Assembly: GCA_031276355.1 (NCBI GenBank)
Contig: JAISNC010000012.1
Location: 1-54,741, forward strand
Source: Odoribacteraceae bacterium
GTDB lineage: Bacteria > Bacteroidota > Bacteroidia > Bacteroidales > Marinifilaceae
DNA: 54,741 bases
Direction of reading: 5' to 3'
Below are positions 8,095 to 17,685 of this stretch, piece after piece (the stretch's first letter is position 1; every line of letters begins with the position of its first letter). The notes below the pieces were generated by a model. That model saw only the letters and a list, made by a program, of their open reading frames with translations, was not told where the DNA came from and made no database searches. The position numbers and the translations under genes are program-made.

Positions 8095-9555
8095 CTACAA
8101 CTCCTCGATCCCCTGTATCCCGTCACGCGTCAGCATCAGCCGGAAACGACGGTAATTCACCCGGCCGTCGTACCGGAACTGCATCAGGAAATTAAGATAA
8201 TACACCTTCTCGCCCACCACCGTCCCGTACTCGTCCCCCTCCCCCGGCACGTACAGGTTATACTCCCGCCCGTCCATCTTCTCCAGGAAATCCGCCACGT
8301 TGAAACGCGTGATATCGTTCACGCCCGACGTGTCGTACTGGTTATACCGCGCGAGCGCCACCGCGTCCACCCGCACCAGCTTCCGGTAAAGGATGATCCG
8401 CTCTCCCGCCACCCGGTTCTCCGCCTCCAGCAAGTCCGGGCGCGCCCGCATGTTCATCACCTCCGCCGGCACCCGCCCCTCGGAGATGAAATCGAACCCC
8501 TCCTTGATCCACCCGATCGCGTTCTCCTTGATGCGGATCGTCGTCTTGTGGTCGAAATAGCGCCGCCCCAGCCGGTGGACGAAATAGTAGCGCGCCAGCT
8601 CCTTGATCCGGTCCTTCAACATGTAACTCACCACCAGCGCCACGAACAACGGCATCGTGAAGTTACCGAACGATCGCTGGAACGAGAACGAGATCACCGT
8701 CGCGAATATCATCGACAACCCCGCCGCCAGGCTATAATACACCTGCTCCACCCACACCCCGTCGCGCCGCTTCGAGGCCCGCAGGAACAGCTCGCTCTCC
8801 GCGTACTTCTTCAACATCCCCCGCCGGTAGATCACCGCCCGGTTCCCCTCCTTGCTGCCCCGCTCGACCACCAGGAAGCCCCGCTCCCGCTTGTAACCCA
8901 CCTCCTCGCGGATCAGCCCCATCAACACCCCCCGCGACGCCTCGAAGCACGCCGGCACCTCCCGCCGCAACTCCTCCAGCAGACGAAACGTGTGAAACTC
9001 CACCAGGTTAGAGATGTACTCGTCCCCGAACAGGTAATAGCTGATCGCGTCCTTCGGCACCGTCGACACGTTCACCACCCGGCGCAACGCGCGATAACGC
9101 CGCGCGATCTCGCGCACGCGCCGCGCGTACCCCTCCACCAGGTACTCCCTGTCCCCGGCCACCGGGTTGTGAACGATGTGCTCCACCTCCTCCCGCAGGG
9201 CGCTCTTCACGATCGACGCGAACATCTTGATCTGGTACTCGTACTCGCTTATCCTGGCCGGCGTCTCCCCCGCCACCAGCCCCCGGAAAGCCGCCTCCAG
9301 GAACGCGAACGGCACCGATTCCTCCCCCGCGATCTCCTGGAGCGAGAAAACCGGCGTGATCAACCGGATGTTCGACTTGACGTCCTTGTAAAAATCCCGC
9401 TTCGAGTAGGTGGACGCGTTAATATCCAGGCTATGGGGCACGAAAAACCACGTGTTCATCATGAACTCGTTCCCCGCGCCCTCTTGCCGGACCACGTACC
9501 CGGTCTTGAACTCCACCGCGAACCGGTCGTGTAACCTTACCTGTATGTCTATCAT
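8095..9555 (-). CDS. Conserved-looking membrane protein of unknown function
   Basis: A 486-residue protein I do not recognise. The first 260 residues look soluble, with a helical, charged middle (about 100-260). Two hydrophobic segments (about 273-293 and 299-313) form a probable transmembrane hairpin, followed by a basic stretch ending in YYFVHRLGRRYF and a C-terminal domain rich in beta-prone residues. No signal peptide, catalytic motif or repeat is evident. It ends 69 bases before speA, which has its own promoter-like boxes. A -7-type box TACTTTCG lies at 9584-9591 on the minus strand. The clean frame and high third-position GC support a real gene. Confidence 0.7.
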   Translation of the reverse strand: MIDIQVRLHDRFAVEFKTGYVVRQEGAGNEFMMNTWFFVPHSLDINASTYSKRDFYKDVKSNIRLITPVFSLQEIAGEESVPFAFLEAAFRGLVAGETPARISEYEYQIKMFASIVKSALREEVEHIVHNPVAGDREYLVEGYARRVREIARRYRALRRVVNVSTVPKDAISYYLFGDEYISNLVEFHTFRLLEELRREVPACFEASRGVLMGLIREEVGYKRERGFLVVERGSKEGNRAVIYRRGMLKKYAESELFLRASKRRDGVWVEQVYYSLAAGLSMIFATVISFSFQRSFGNFTMPLFVALVVSYMLKDRIKELARYYFVHRLGRRYFDHKTTIRIKENAIGWIKEGFDFISEGRVPAEVMNMRARPDLLEAENRVAGERIILYRKLVRVDAVALARYNQYDTSGVNDITRFNVADFLEKMDGREYNLYVPGEGDEYGTVVGEKVYYLNFLMQFRYDGRVNYRRFRLMLTRDGIQGIEEL

Positions 9556-9583
9556 AACGAAACCTCTTCTATATCATGCCCCG

Positions 9584-9591
9584 CGAAAGTA
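9584..9591 (-). promoter_or_regulatory. Putative -7 box for the unknown membrane protein gene
   Basis: TACTTTCG on the minus strand, about 30 bp before the ATG. A TTTG is present only 12 bp further upstream, too near for a standard -33, so only the -7 box is called. Confidence 0.35.
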
Positions 9592-9637
9592 CGCGATAAA
9601 TAGCAAACGCCGGCGACCGCGCGTGAAAATATCATCG

Positions 9638-9675
9638 ACGGGGCCGTCTCGAGTTGACTTTCGAAACGGCCCCGT
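9638..9675. terminator. Long GC-rich inverted repeat related to the dispersed core motif
   Basis: ACGGGGCCGT (9638-9647) pairs with ACGGCCCCGT (9666-9675), and the stem continues inward through TCTCGA/TTTCGA with one mismatch. The loop side contains GAGTTGACTTTCGA, similar to the core of the repeat family seen 3' of other operons. It lies between two divergent genes (8095-9555 minus, nqrA plus), so it cannot be a simple 3' terminator for either. It may be a repeat insertion that insulates the nqr promoter region. Confidence 0.45.
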
Positions 9676-9779
9676 GATCGTGCCCCGTGATTAACACGGT
9701 TCGCCGGACGTTATATCACGAAAAAATCGTACTTTAGCGCCGCTTTGTACAAGCGACCCGTTTACCAAAAAAACATGCC

Positions 9780-11138
9780 ATGCCGGAAACAATAAAACTC
9801 AAGAAAGGCCTTGACATCAAGTTAGAAGGAGAGGCGGGCGGCGAGGACCCGCGCCCCGTCCCGTGCGCCCTCCATGCGCTCAAGCCGACCGATTTCCGGG
9901 CGCTCGTGCCGAAACTCGAGGTCAAGGCAGGCGACCGGGTGAGGGCGGGCGACCCGCTCTTCTCGAACAAGCACAACCCCGCCGTCAAGTTCACCGCCCC
10001 GGTGAGCGGCACGGTCGAGGAGATCCGCCGGGGCGAGAAACGGAAAATCCTCGCGGTCGTCGTGAAAGCCGACGAGCGGATCACCTACAAGGAGTTCGCC
10101 ACCCCCGCCCCCGGCGAGGAAGCGCCCGGGGAGAGGATCATCGAGCTGCTCCTCGAGAGCGGCCTGTGGCCCCTGATCAAGCAACGCCCCTACGACATCA
10201 TCGCCGACCCGGCCACCCGGCCCAAGGCGATCTTCGTCACCGCCTTCGACTCCAGCCCCCTGGCCCCGGACTACAAGATACTCTTGAAAAACGAGCGCCC
10301 CGCGTTGCGAGCGGGACTCAACGCCTTGAGCAAATTAACCGGCGGCACGCTCCACCTGAACGCGCGGGCGGGAGAGACGCCCCTGCCGGCGGACGACCTC
10401 CCGCGTAACGTGAAGATCAACCACTTCGCCGGCCCTCACCCCGCCGGCAACGTGGGCGTGCAAATCCACCACCTCGACCCCATCAACAAGGGCGAGACCG
10501 CGTGGGTCGTCAACCTCCCGGACGTGGCGCTCATCGGGCGCTTCCTCTCGAGCGGGCGGGTCGACCTCCGGCAACTCGTCGCCCTCGCCGGCTCGGAGGT
10601 CACGGCCCCGGCCTACCTCTCCACGATCACCGGGGCGCGGGTCGGCGACATCGTGAAAGGCCGGCTACGCGACCGGGAGCGCCAGCGCGTCATCTCGGGC
10701 AACGTCCTGACGGGAGAACGGGTGACGGAAGACTCCTTCTTGGGCTTCTACCACCGGCTGATCACGGTCATCCCCGAGGGCGACCGGCCCGAGTTCCTCG
10801 GCTGGGCCACCCCCGGCCTCGAGAAATTCTCCATGTCGCGCGCCTTCCCCTCGTTCCTCTTCCCGAACAAGCGCTACCGGCTGAACGCCAACTACCACGG
10901 CGAACAACGGGCCTTCGTGATGAGCGGCCAATACGAGAAAGTGCTCCCCATGGACATCCTCCCCGTCTACCTGCTGAAGGCCATCCTGGCCGGCGACATC
11001 GAGAAGATGGAACAGCTGGGGATCCTCGAGGTGGCCCCGGAAGACCTGGCCCTGTGCGAGTTCGCGTGCACCTCCAAGATCCCGGTGCAAGAGATCATCG
11101 CCAGCGGCATCGAGCGAATGATGAAAGAATTAACGTGA
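9780..11138 (+). CDS. nqrA: Na+-translocating NADH:quinone reductase subunit A
   Basis: A 452-residue, largely peripheral subunit of the sodium-pumping NADH dehydrogenase. The N-terminus IKLKKGLDIKLEGEAGG is the classic NqrA start, followed by VPKLEVKAGDRVRAGDPLF and an HNPAVKFTAPVSGTVEEIRRG block resembling lipoyl/biotinyl domains. It is the first of six genes in the order A-B-C-D-E-F. A TACTTTAG close to a -7 box lies at 9730-9737, but its final bases deviate from the local consensus and no clear -33 is seen. Confidence 0.95.
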   Translation: MPETIKLKKGLDIKLEGEAGGEDPRPVPCALHALKPTDFRALVPKLEVKAGDRVRAGDPLFSNKHNPAVKFTAPVSGTVEEIRRGEKRKILAVVVKADERITYKEFATPAPGEEAPGERIIELLLESGLWPLIKQRPYDIIADPATRPKAIFVTAFDSSPLAPDYKILLKNERPALRAGLNALSKLTGGTLHLNARAGETPLPADDLPRNVKINHFAGPHPAGNVGVQIHHLDPINKGETAWVVNLPDVALIGRFLSSGRVDLRQLVALAGSEVTAPAYLSTITGARVGDIVKGRLRDRERQRVISGNVLTGERVTEDSFLGFYHRLITVIPEGDRPEFLGWATPGLEKFSMSRAFPSFLFPNKRYRLNANYHGEQRAFVMSGQYEKVLPMDILPVYLLKAILAGDIEKMEQLGILEVAPEDLALCEFACTSKIPVQEIIASGIERMMKELT

Positions 11139-11157
11139 TAAACATAGAACAACGAAG

Positions 11158-12309
11158 ATGAAATCCTTACGCGCGTTCCTGGATAAACACAAGCCGGCCT
11201 TCGAGAAGGGAGGGAAATACCACCTGTTCCGCTCCGTCTTCACCGGCCTCGACTCCTTCCTCTACGTGCCGGCGCGCACGACCCGCTCGGGGTGCGCCAT
11301 TCGCGACGCCATCGACCTGAAACGGACGATGAGCGTCGTCGTGCTGGCCCTGCTCCCCGCGCTCTTGTTCGGGATATACAACGTCGGCTACCAGCACGCC
11401 CGCGTCACCGGGGAAGACGTCGCGTTCGTGCAGCAGTTCCTCTACGGGCTATGGCGGGTGCTGCCCATGATCATCGTCTCCTACGTGGTCGGGTTGAGCA
11501 TCGAGTTCGCCGCCGCCCAGCTCCGCGGCCACGAGATCAACGAGGGATTCCTCGTCTCCGGGTTACTGATCCCGATGGTCATGCCGGTCACCGCCCCGCT
11601 GTGGATGATCGCCCTCTCCACCGCCTTCGCCGTGATCATCGGCAAGGAGATCTTCGGGGGCACCGGCATGAACATCTGGAACCCGGCGCTGCTGGCCCGC
11701 GCCTTTTTCTTCTTCTCTTACCCGTCTCGCGTGAGCGGCGACACGGTATGGGTGGCCGGGCTGCCCGACGGCCTCTCGTGCGCGACCCCGCTGGCCGAGG
11801 CCTACCAGGGAACGCCCATCACGCCCGGCCTCGAGACGATGTTCTGGGGCCTGATCCCCGGCTCCATCGGCGAGACCTCCACGTTCTGCATCCTGCTCGG
11901 TGCGACACTCCTGCTGATCACCGGCATAGGTAGCTGGAAAATCATGCTCTCCACCGTCATCGGGGGAGCCGGGATGGCGCTCTTGCTGCAACACGCGTTG
12001 CCCGCCGACAACCCGTACAGCCACGTCACCGTCCTCCAGCACCTCCTCGCGGGAGGCTTCGCTTTCGGTGCCGTCTTCATGGCCACCGACCCCGTGACCG
12101 CGGCGCAAACCGGCCCGGGGAAGTGGATCTACGGCCTGCTCATCGGCATCATCGCCATCGTCATCCGCGCGCTCAACCCCGGCTACCCGGAAGGGATGAT
12201 GCTGGCCATCCTGCTGATGAACACCTTCGCGCCACTCATCGACTGGTGTGTGGTCCAGCGCAACGTCACCCGGAGAATCAAACGAGGACGCGTCGCCACC
12301 CGGGCTTGA
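11158..12309 (+). CDS. nqrB: Na+-translocating NADH:quinone reductase subunit B
   Basis: A 383-residue integral membrane subunit of the RnfD/NqrB family with many hydrophobic segments. The covalent FMN site is recognisable as D204-G-L-S-C-A-T210, matching the DxxS(G/C)AT flavinylation pattern, so Thr210 is the predicted FMN attachment residue. NqrB also takes part in ubiquinone/menaquinone reduction and sodium translocation. It begins 19 bases after nqrA. The ApbE-type flavin transferase that would modify it is not in this window. Confidence 0.95.
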   Translation: MKSLRAFLDKHKPAFEKGGKYHLFRSVFTGLDSFLYVPARTTRSGCAIRDAIDLKRTMSVVVLALLPALLFGIYNVGYQHARVTGEDVAFVQQFLYGLWRVLPMIIVSYVVGLSIEFAAAQLRGHEINEGFLVSGLLIPMVMPVTAPLWMIALSTAFAVIIGKEIFGGTGMNIWNPALLARAFFFFSYPSRVSGDTVWVAGLPDGLSCATPLAEAYQGTPITPGLETMFWGLIPGSIGETSTFCILLGATLLLITGIGSWKIMLSTVIGGAGMALLLQHALPADNPYSHVTVLQHLLAGGFAFGAVFMATDPVTAAQTGPGKWIYGLLIGIIAIVIRALNPGYPEGMMLAILLMNTFAPLIDWCVVQRNVTRRIKRGRVATRA

Positions 12310-12340
12310 CCCTTGTCCGTACACCTTATATATATATGAC

Positions 12341-13030
12341 ATGAATAAAGAAGGAAATCAGTACACGTTTCTCTTTTCGATCGCGCTGGTGGTGGTCGTG
12401 TCCGTCCTCCTCACGGTCGTCTCCACCGGCCTGCAGCCCCGGCAAAACGCGAACGTCGAGAACGAGAAAAGACAGAACATCCTGCGCTCGGTGAAGATCG
12501 AGGTCTCCAGGGAAGCCTCCGGGGAGATGTTCGACCAATACATCACGCGCCGGCTCGTCGTCAACGCGCGCGGGGAAGAGATCCCCGGCGACGCCTTCGC
12601 CATCGACCCCGGCAAGGAGATGAAAAAAGCACCGGGCGACCGGCGACTGCCCCTCTTCATCGCGCGGGTCAATGGCGAGACAAAATACATCCTCCCCGTC
12701 CGCGGCACGGGATTGTGGGGCCCCCTGTGGGGCTACATCTCCCTGAACGAAGACAAAAACACGATCTTCGGGGCCGTCTTCGACCACAAGGGCGAAACCC
12801 CGGGGCTGGGCGCCGAAATCACGCGCGAGGAGTTCCGCTCGCGATTCGACGGGAAGACCCTCTTCGAGGGCGACCGGCTGGTCGCCGTCCGCGTGGAGAA
12901 AGGCGGCAAAGCCTCCGGCCCCCACGAGGTAGATGCCATCTCCGGGGGCACCATCACCTCCAAGGGCGTGGAGGCGATGCTCCTCAACACCTTATCTTGT
13001 TACGAACCCTTCTTGAAAAAACAGCCATGA
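12341..13030 (+). CDS. nqrC: Na+-translocating NADH:quinone reductase subunit C
   Basis: A 229-residue subunit with one N-terminal membrane anchor (about 8-31) and a periplasmic FMN-binding domain. The flavinylation motif reads D198-A-I-S-G-G-T204, with Gly in place of the usual Ala before the threonine. The frame extends upstream into nqrB, but ATG 12341 gives the standard NqrC N-terminus and avoids a 67-bp overlap. Its stop overlaps the nqrD start (ATGA), implying translational coupling. Confidence 0.93.
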   Translation: MNKEGNQYTFLFSIALVVVVSVLLTVVSTGLQPRQNANVENEKRQNILRSVKIEVSREASGEMFDQYITRRLVVNARGEEIPGDAFAIDPGKEMKKAPGDRRLPLFIARVNGETKYILPVRGTGLWGPLWGYISLNEDKNTIFGAVFDHKGETPGLGAEITREEFRSRFDGKTLFEGDRLVAVRVEKGGKASGPHEVDAISGGTITSKGVEAMLLNTLSCYEPFLKKQP

Positions 13031-13653
13031 TACTTTCGTCTCACGATCGCCGGCTGCTGCTCGGCCCCCTGAACAAAAATAACGCCATCCTCGTCCAGAT
13101 CCTGGGGATATGCTCGGCCCTCGCCGTGACGGCCAAGATGGAACCCGCCCTCGTCATGGGCATCTCCGTGACCGCCGTGACGGCCCTCTCCAGCGTGATA
13201 CTCTCCTTGTTGCGCGACGCCATCCCGACGCGCGTCCGCATCATCGTGCAGTTGGTCGTGGTCTCCGCGCTGGTCATCATCATCGACCAGCTCCTGAAAG
13301 CCTTCGCGTACGACGTGAGCAAGCAACTCTCCGTCTTCGTGGGCCTCATCATCACGAACTGCATCATCATGGGGCGCATCGAGGCGTTCGCCCTGGCCAA
13401 TAAACCGTGGCCCTCCCTGCTCGACGGCATCGGCAACGGCTTAGGCTACGCGTTCATCCTCCTGATCGTCGCCTTCTTCCGGGAACTGCTCGGGTCGGGC
13501 ACCCTCTTCGGGCTACCCGTCATCCCCGGTGCCTGCTACCGGTGGGGCTACGCGAACAACGGCCTGATGATCCTCCCCCCGATGGCCCTGATCCTCGTGG
13601 GCATCGTCATCTGGATACACCGGGCGAGAAACAAAGACTTGATCGAACCATAA
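13027..13653 (+). CDS. nqrD: Na+-translocating NADH:quinone reductase subunit D
   Basis: A 208-residue integral membrane protein of the NqrDE/RnfAE family, starting at the ATG that overlaps the nqrC stop by 4 bases. Recognisable blocks are [20 protein letters not shown] near the start and [20 protein letters not shown], the conserved half-helix containing the cysteine that helps ligate the intramembrane Fe centre shared with NqrE. Length matches the family. A longer upstream frame exists but would overlap nqrC heavily. Confidence 0.94.
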   Translation: MILSSHDRRLLLGPLNKNNAILVQILGICSALAVTAKMEPALVMGISVTAVTALSSVILSLLRDAIPTRVRIIVQLVVVSALVIIIDQLLKAFAYDVSKQLSVFVGLIITNCIIMGRIEAFALANKPWPSLLDGIGNGLGYAFILLIVAFFRELLGSGTLFGLPVIPGACYRWGYANNGLMILPPMALILVGIVIWIHRARNKDLIEP

Positions 13654-13665
13654 CACGGGACATAC

Positions 13666-14283
13666 ATGGAAAACCTGATAAACATCTTTATCCGCGCGAC
13701 GTTCATCGACAACATGATCTTCGCCTACTTCCTGGGGATGTGCTCCTACCTGGCCGTCTCGAAAACGGTCAAGACCTCCTTCGGGCTGGGCGTGGCGGTC
13801 GCCTTCGTGCTGGTCATCACGGTACCCATCAATTACCTGATCAACACCTACCTCTTGAGTCCCGGCGCGCTGGCGTGGCTCTTCGACGGGGGGAGCACCA
13901 TCGACCTCGGCTACTTGAGCTTCATCGTCTTCATCGCCGTCGTGGCGGCCGTCGTGCAACTGCTGGAGATGATCGTGGAGAAATTCGCCCCCGCGCTCTA
14001 CAACCAGCTGGGGATATTCCTCCCGCTGATCGCCGTGAACTGCGCCATCATGGGAGCCTCCCTCTTCATGCAAGAGCGGGAATACGCCGGGGTGGCCGAG
14101 GCCTTCTCCTTCGCCCTGGGTTCGGGAGCGGGCTGGTTACTCGCCATCGTCGGCATTGCCGCCATCCGCGAGAGAGTGACCTACGCCAACATCCCCGCCC
14201 CGCTGCGGGGAGCCGGGATCACGTTTATCCTCACGGGGCTGATGGCCATCTCCTTCATGAGTTTTCTCGGTATTAGTTTGTAA
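13666..14283 (+). CDS. nqrE: Na+-translocating NADH:quinone reductase subunit E
   Basis: A 205-residue integral membrane protein, paralogous to NqrD in inverted topology. It has FIDNMIFAYFLGMCSYLAVS at the N-terminus and LPLIAVNCAIMGASLFMQER later; the Cys residues in these two blocks are the expected counterparts of the NqrD iron ligands. It starts 12 bases after nqrD and ends 20 bases before nqrF, as in a single operon. Confidence 0.95.
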   Translation: MENLINIFIRATFIDNMIFAYFLGMCSYLAVSKTVKTSFGLGVAVAFVLVITVPINYLINTYLLSPGALAWLFDGGSTIDLGYLSFIVFIAVVAAVVQLLEMIVEKFAPALYNQLGIFLPLIAVNCAIMGASLFMQEREYAGVAEAFSFALGSGAGWLLAIVGIAAIRERVTYANIPAPLRGAGITFILTGLMAISFMSFLGISL

Positions 14284-14303
14284 CCCATCATAATGATACA
14301 TTC

Positions 14304-15548
14304 ATGGACATCGTGCTCATCCTGACATCCACCGCGGTATTCCTGGCCCTCATCCTCCTGCTGGTGGGGATGCTCCTCTACGCCAAAAACAAGCTAATGC
14401 CCCGGGGAGAGATCAAAATCGACATCAACGAGGGGAAAAGCGTCTTGACCGCCTCGCCCGGTTCCACGCTGCTCGTCGCGCTGGGCAACAACAAGATATT
14501 CCTCCCCTCGGCCTGCGGGGGCAAGGGAAGCTGCGGCATGTGCCGTTGCCGGGTGGAGGCGGGCGCCGGGAGCATCCTGGCCACCGAAACGGGCTTCTTC
14601 ACCTACAAGCAACGCCGCGACCGCTGGCGCCTCGCCTGCCAGGTAAAAGTCAAGGAAAACATTCACATGAGCGTGCCGGAAGAGGTGCTCGGCATCCAGA
14701 AATGGGAATGTGAAGTGGTCTCTAACCGCAACGTGGCCACCTTCATCAAAGAGTTCGTGGTCAAGCTCCCGGAGGGCGAACACCTGCGATTCAAATCGGG
14801 CGGGTACATCCAGATCGACGTGCCCGCGATCTCGGTGGACTTCGCGGGGATGAACATCGACCCGGCATACCGGGCCGATTGGGAGAAGTTAAAGATGTTC
14901 GACCTGAAAATGGTGAACCCCGACGAGACGTACAGGGCTTACTCGATGGCCAACCACCCGGCCGAGGGGAACATCATCATGTTGAACATCCGCATCGCCA
15001 CGCCTCCCTTCGACAAGGCGACAGGCACCTTCGCGCGCGTCAACCCGGGTGTCTGTTCCTCGTATATCTTCTCCCGCGTGCCGGGAGACAAGGTGACGAT
15101 CTCCGGGCCTTACGGCGAGTTCTTCCTGAAGGATACCGACAACGAGATGATGTTCATCGGCGGCGGTGCCGGCATGGCCCCTATGCGATCGCACATCTTC
15201 CACCTCTTCAAGACGCTGAAAAGCGGGAGAAGAGTCACGTTCTGGTACGGTGCCCGCTCGATGCAGGAGGTCTTCTACCGGGAAGAGTTCGACGCGATTG
15301 CCCGCGCATTTCCCAACTTCACCTGGCAACTCGCCCTCTCCGAACCGCTACCCGGGGATCACTGGACAGGCCCCACCGGCTTTATCCATCAGGTCATCTT
15401 CGACAACTACCTGAAAGCCCACGAGAACCCGGAAGACATCGAGTATTACATCTGTGGCCCGCCCCTGATGAACGCCGCCGTCGTCGCGATGCTCGATCGC
15501 CTCGGCGTACCGGGCGAGAACATCCTCTACGACGACTTCGGCGCCTAA
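14304..15548 (+). CDS. nqrF: Na+-translocating NADH:quinone reductase subunit F
   Basis: The electron-input subunit, 414 residues. An N-terminal membrane anchor (about 3-26) is followed by a plant-type [2Fe-2S] ferredoxin domain with Cys71, Cys77, Cys80 and Cys112 (SACGGKGSCGMC and LACQV), then a ferredoxin-reductase domain with the FAD motif RAYSMAN and an NADH-binding GGGAGMAPMRSH. It oxidises NADH and passes electrons to the 2Fe-2S centre and on to the quinone. Last gene of the nqr operon; the next gene is convergent. Confidence 0.96.
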   Translation: MDIVLILTSTAVFLALILLLVGMLLYAKNKLMPRGEIKIDINEGKSVLTASPGSTLLVALGNNKIFLPSACGGKGSCGMCRCRVEAGAGSILATETGFFTYKQRRDRWRLACQVKVKENIHMSVPEEVLGIQKWECEVVSNRNVATFIKEFVVKLPEGEHLRFKSGGYIQIDVPAISVDFAGMNIDPAYRADWEKLKMFDLKMVNPDETYRAYSMANHPAEGNIIMLNIRIATPPFDKATGTFARVNPGVCSSYIFSRVPGDKVTISGPYGEFFLKDTDNEMMFIGGGAGMAPMRSHIFHLFKTLKSGRRVTFWYGARSMQEVFYREEFDAIARAFPNFTWQLALSEPLPGDHWTGPTGFIHQVIFDNYLKAHENPEDIEYYICGPPLMNAAVVAMLDRLGVPGENILYDDFGA

Positions 15549-15603
15549 GCCATACGTTCGGGAGAGAGCGGCGCGACCTGATCTCACGTTTCCAGCCGCC
15601 CTC

Positions 15604-16089
15604 TTATCTCATCTGTTTGAGATTAAGCGCGTAGAGAATAATAAAAAGAAGGACGAGCAGCGCCGATAAAACAAAACTGGGCAACAGCACCGACGAGAAA
15701 CTCGTGAAGTAAGGCGTGACAAAGAACAGGGCCACCTGCGCGCACGCGTACAAGAAGAACCCGCGCCTCCTCAATCGAAACATCAGGATCGCCCCCGTCA
15801 CGCTCAAGAGGTAGAACAGTAACGACAACCCGTACATGGTTAGCCCGTGTTCCACCGAGGCCTGCAGTATCTCGAGCGAAGAAGAGAGAAAGCCCTTCAG
15901 GAAGGGACTCCCCTTCGTCGGGAGTGCCGCGATCTCTTCCACCTGCATCGCCATCGTCTCAGGGTTGTACGTCAACAAAAAATTCAGGGAGGAGAGGGTA
16001 CCCAACCCGCTCCCGATAAACGTCAAGATACACAACACGGTCAAAAAAGTCGTCCGCTTCACCGGTTGCTCGTTAAAAGGATTTTCCAT
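15604..16089 (-). CDS. Small four-helix membrane protein of unknown function
   Basis: A 161-residue protein starting at ATG 16089 (MENPFNEQPVKR) with four hydrophobic segments (about 14-34, 77-98, 105-121 and 130-155). The frame opens 48 bases earlier, but a TATATTCG -7-type box at 16115-16122 would lie inside that extension, so the internal ATG is preferred. No enzymatic motif is seen. It converges with nqrF and is divergent from glyA across about 300 bases. Confidence 0.65.
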   Translation of the reverse strand: MENPFNEQPVKRTTFLTVLCILTFIGSGLGTLSSLNFLLTYNPETMAMQVEEIAALPTKGSPFLKGFLSSSLEILQASVEHGLTMYGLSLLFYLLSVTGAILMFRLRRRGFFLYACAQVALFFVTPYFTSFSSVLLPSFVLSALLVLLFIILYALNLKQMR

Positions 16090-16114
16090 ATCGTTAGTAT
16101 TAAGATTAAACACG

Positions 16115-16122
16115 CGAATATA
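16115..16122 (-). promoter_or_regulatory. Putative -7 box for the small membrane protein gene
   Basis: TATATTCG on the minus strand, about 25 bp upstream of ATG 16089. No good -33 is seen at the standard spacing. Useful mainly because it argues for the shorter start. Confidence 0.35.
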
Positions 16123-16330
16123 AACGAGTTTTTTCATCTTTTTTCATCCCCCTACCAAATAACCTGAATTTTGGATTGGCCTCGTGCCTCGCCGATCACA
16201 AGGACGGGAACCGGCAATGGTGGGCTTGACGTTTCTACCGAGCCATACCTTCCGAACGGAATGTAGATTTACATAGAATGAGTGCGCCCCCAACCGATCA
16301 TTCGAAATAGACCCAAAGTAGAGAAAACGT

Positions 16331-16361
16331 TTTGTGACCCCGCGTAAAAAGTATACTTTTG
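16331..16361 (+). promoter_or_regulatory. glyA: Putative glyA promoter
   Basis: TTTG (16331-16334), 19-bp spacer, TACTTTTG (16354-16361): an exact match to the described Bacteroides pattern TTTG-N19-21-TAnnTTTG. The glyA ATG is 26 bp further on. This is the best promoter in the window. Confidence 0.75.
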
Positions 16362-16386
16362 GCAAATCATTTTTATATCAACAAGC

Positions 16387-17667
16387 ATGGAAAAAGATAT
16401 ACAGATTTTTAACCTTATCGAAAAAGAGTACCGCCGACAGAAGGAGGGAATCGAACTGATCGCGTCCGAGAATTTCGTGAGCGAGGAGGTGATGAGAGCC
16501 ATGGGATCGTGCCTGACGAACAAGTACGCGGAAGGCTACCCCGGGGCCAGGTATTACGGTGGCTGTCAAGTGGTCGACGAGAGCGAACAACTGGCCATCG
16601 ACCGCGCGCGGGAACTTTTTGGCGTGGAGTACGCGAACGTCCAGCCTCATTCCGGGGCACAGGCGAACGCCGCCGTCTTCTTCGCCTGCATGAAGCCGGG
16701 AGATACGTTCCTGGGACTGGACCTCGCGCACGGGGGGCATCTCTCGCACGGCTCGCCGGTGAACCTCTCCGGGATCACCTACCGGCCCGTGCACTACCAC
16801 GTGAAAGAGGAGACGGGCCTCGTGGATTACGATGAGATGCAACAATTGGCGCGCGCGCATCGCCCCAAGATGATCGTCTCCGGGGCCTCTGCCTACTCCC
16901 GCGACTGGGATTACAAGCGGATGAGGGAGATCGCCGACGAGGTCGGTGCCCTGCTAATGTGCGACATGGCACACCCTGCTGGACTGATTGCCAAGGGATT
17001 ATTAAATAACCCCGCCGACTATTGCCACATCGTGACCACCACCACGCACAAGACGTTGCGCGGGCCGCGGGGAGGCATGATCCTGCTCCCGAAAGATTTC
17101 CCCAACCCGTGGGGGATGACGACACCGAAAGGAGAGGTGAAGATGATGTCCCAAGTGATCAATTTCGCGGTCTTTCCCGGGCAACAGGGAGGACCGCTGG
17201 AACACGTGATCGCCGCAAAAGCCGTCGCCTTCCACGAGGCGCTCTCCGAAGGGTACGGGGAGTACGCTCGACAAATGAGAACGAACGCGCGAACGATGGC
17301 CACCGCCTTCATAGAGAGAGGATACAAAATCATATCCGGCGGGACGGACAACCACTCGATGTTGATCGACCTGCGGGCAAAATTCCCGGAACTCACGGGC
17401 AAGAAAGCGGAGAACACGCTCGTGAAGGCCGACATTACCATCAACAAGAACATGGTGCCGTTCGACAGCCGTACGCCCTTCACGACCTCCGGGATCCGCG
17501 TGGGAACACCCGCCATTACCACCCGCGGGTTGAAGGAGACGGAGATGACCGTGGTGGTAGAGCTGATCGACCGGGTGCTCTCGGACACGGAAAACGTCGA
17601 CGAGATCGCACGGGTAAAGAAAGAGGTCAACTCACTGATGAACGATTACCCCATGTTCGCGTGGTAA
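16387..17667 (+). CDS. glyA: Serine hydroxymethyltransferase
   Basis: A 426-residue PLP enzyme interconverting serine and glycine with transfer of the one-carbon unit to tetrahydrofolate. Landmarks: [10 protein letters not shown] near residue 23, [34 protein letters not shown], and the PLP-lysine motif [14 protein letters not shown] with Lys222. Length and landmarks are standard for the bacterial enzyme. It has a strong promoter of its own and is followed by a terminator/MITE-like element, so it is probably monocistronic. Confidence 0.97.
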   Translation: MEKDIQIFNLIEKEYRRQKEGIELIASENFVSEEVMRAMGSCLTNKYAEGYPGARYYGGCQVVDESEQLAIDRARELFGVEYANVQPHSGAQANAAVFFACMKPGDTFLGLDLAHGGHLSHGSPVNLSGITYRPVHYHVKEETGLVDYDEMQQLARAHRPKMIVSGASAYSRDWDYKRMREIADEVGALLMCDMAHPAGLIAKGLLNNPADYCHIVTTTTHKTLRGPRGGMILLPKDFPNPWGMTTPKGEVKMMSQVINFAVFPGQQGGPLEHVIAAKAVAFHEALSEGYGEYARQMRTNARTMATAFIERGYKIISGGTDNHSMLIDLRAKFPELTGKKAENTLVKADITINKNMVPFDSRTPFTTSGIRVGTPAITTRGLKETEMTVVVELIDRVLSDTENVDEIARVKKEVNSLMNDYPMFAW

Positions 17668-17685
17668 TCGCGCGCGAAAAGATAA

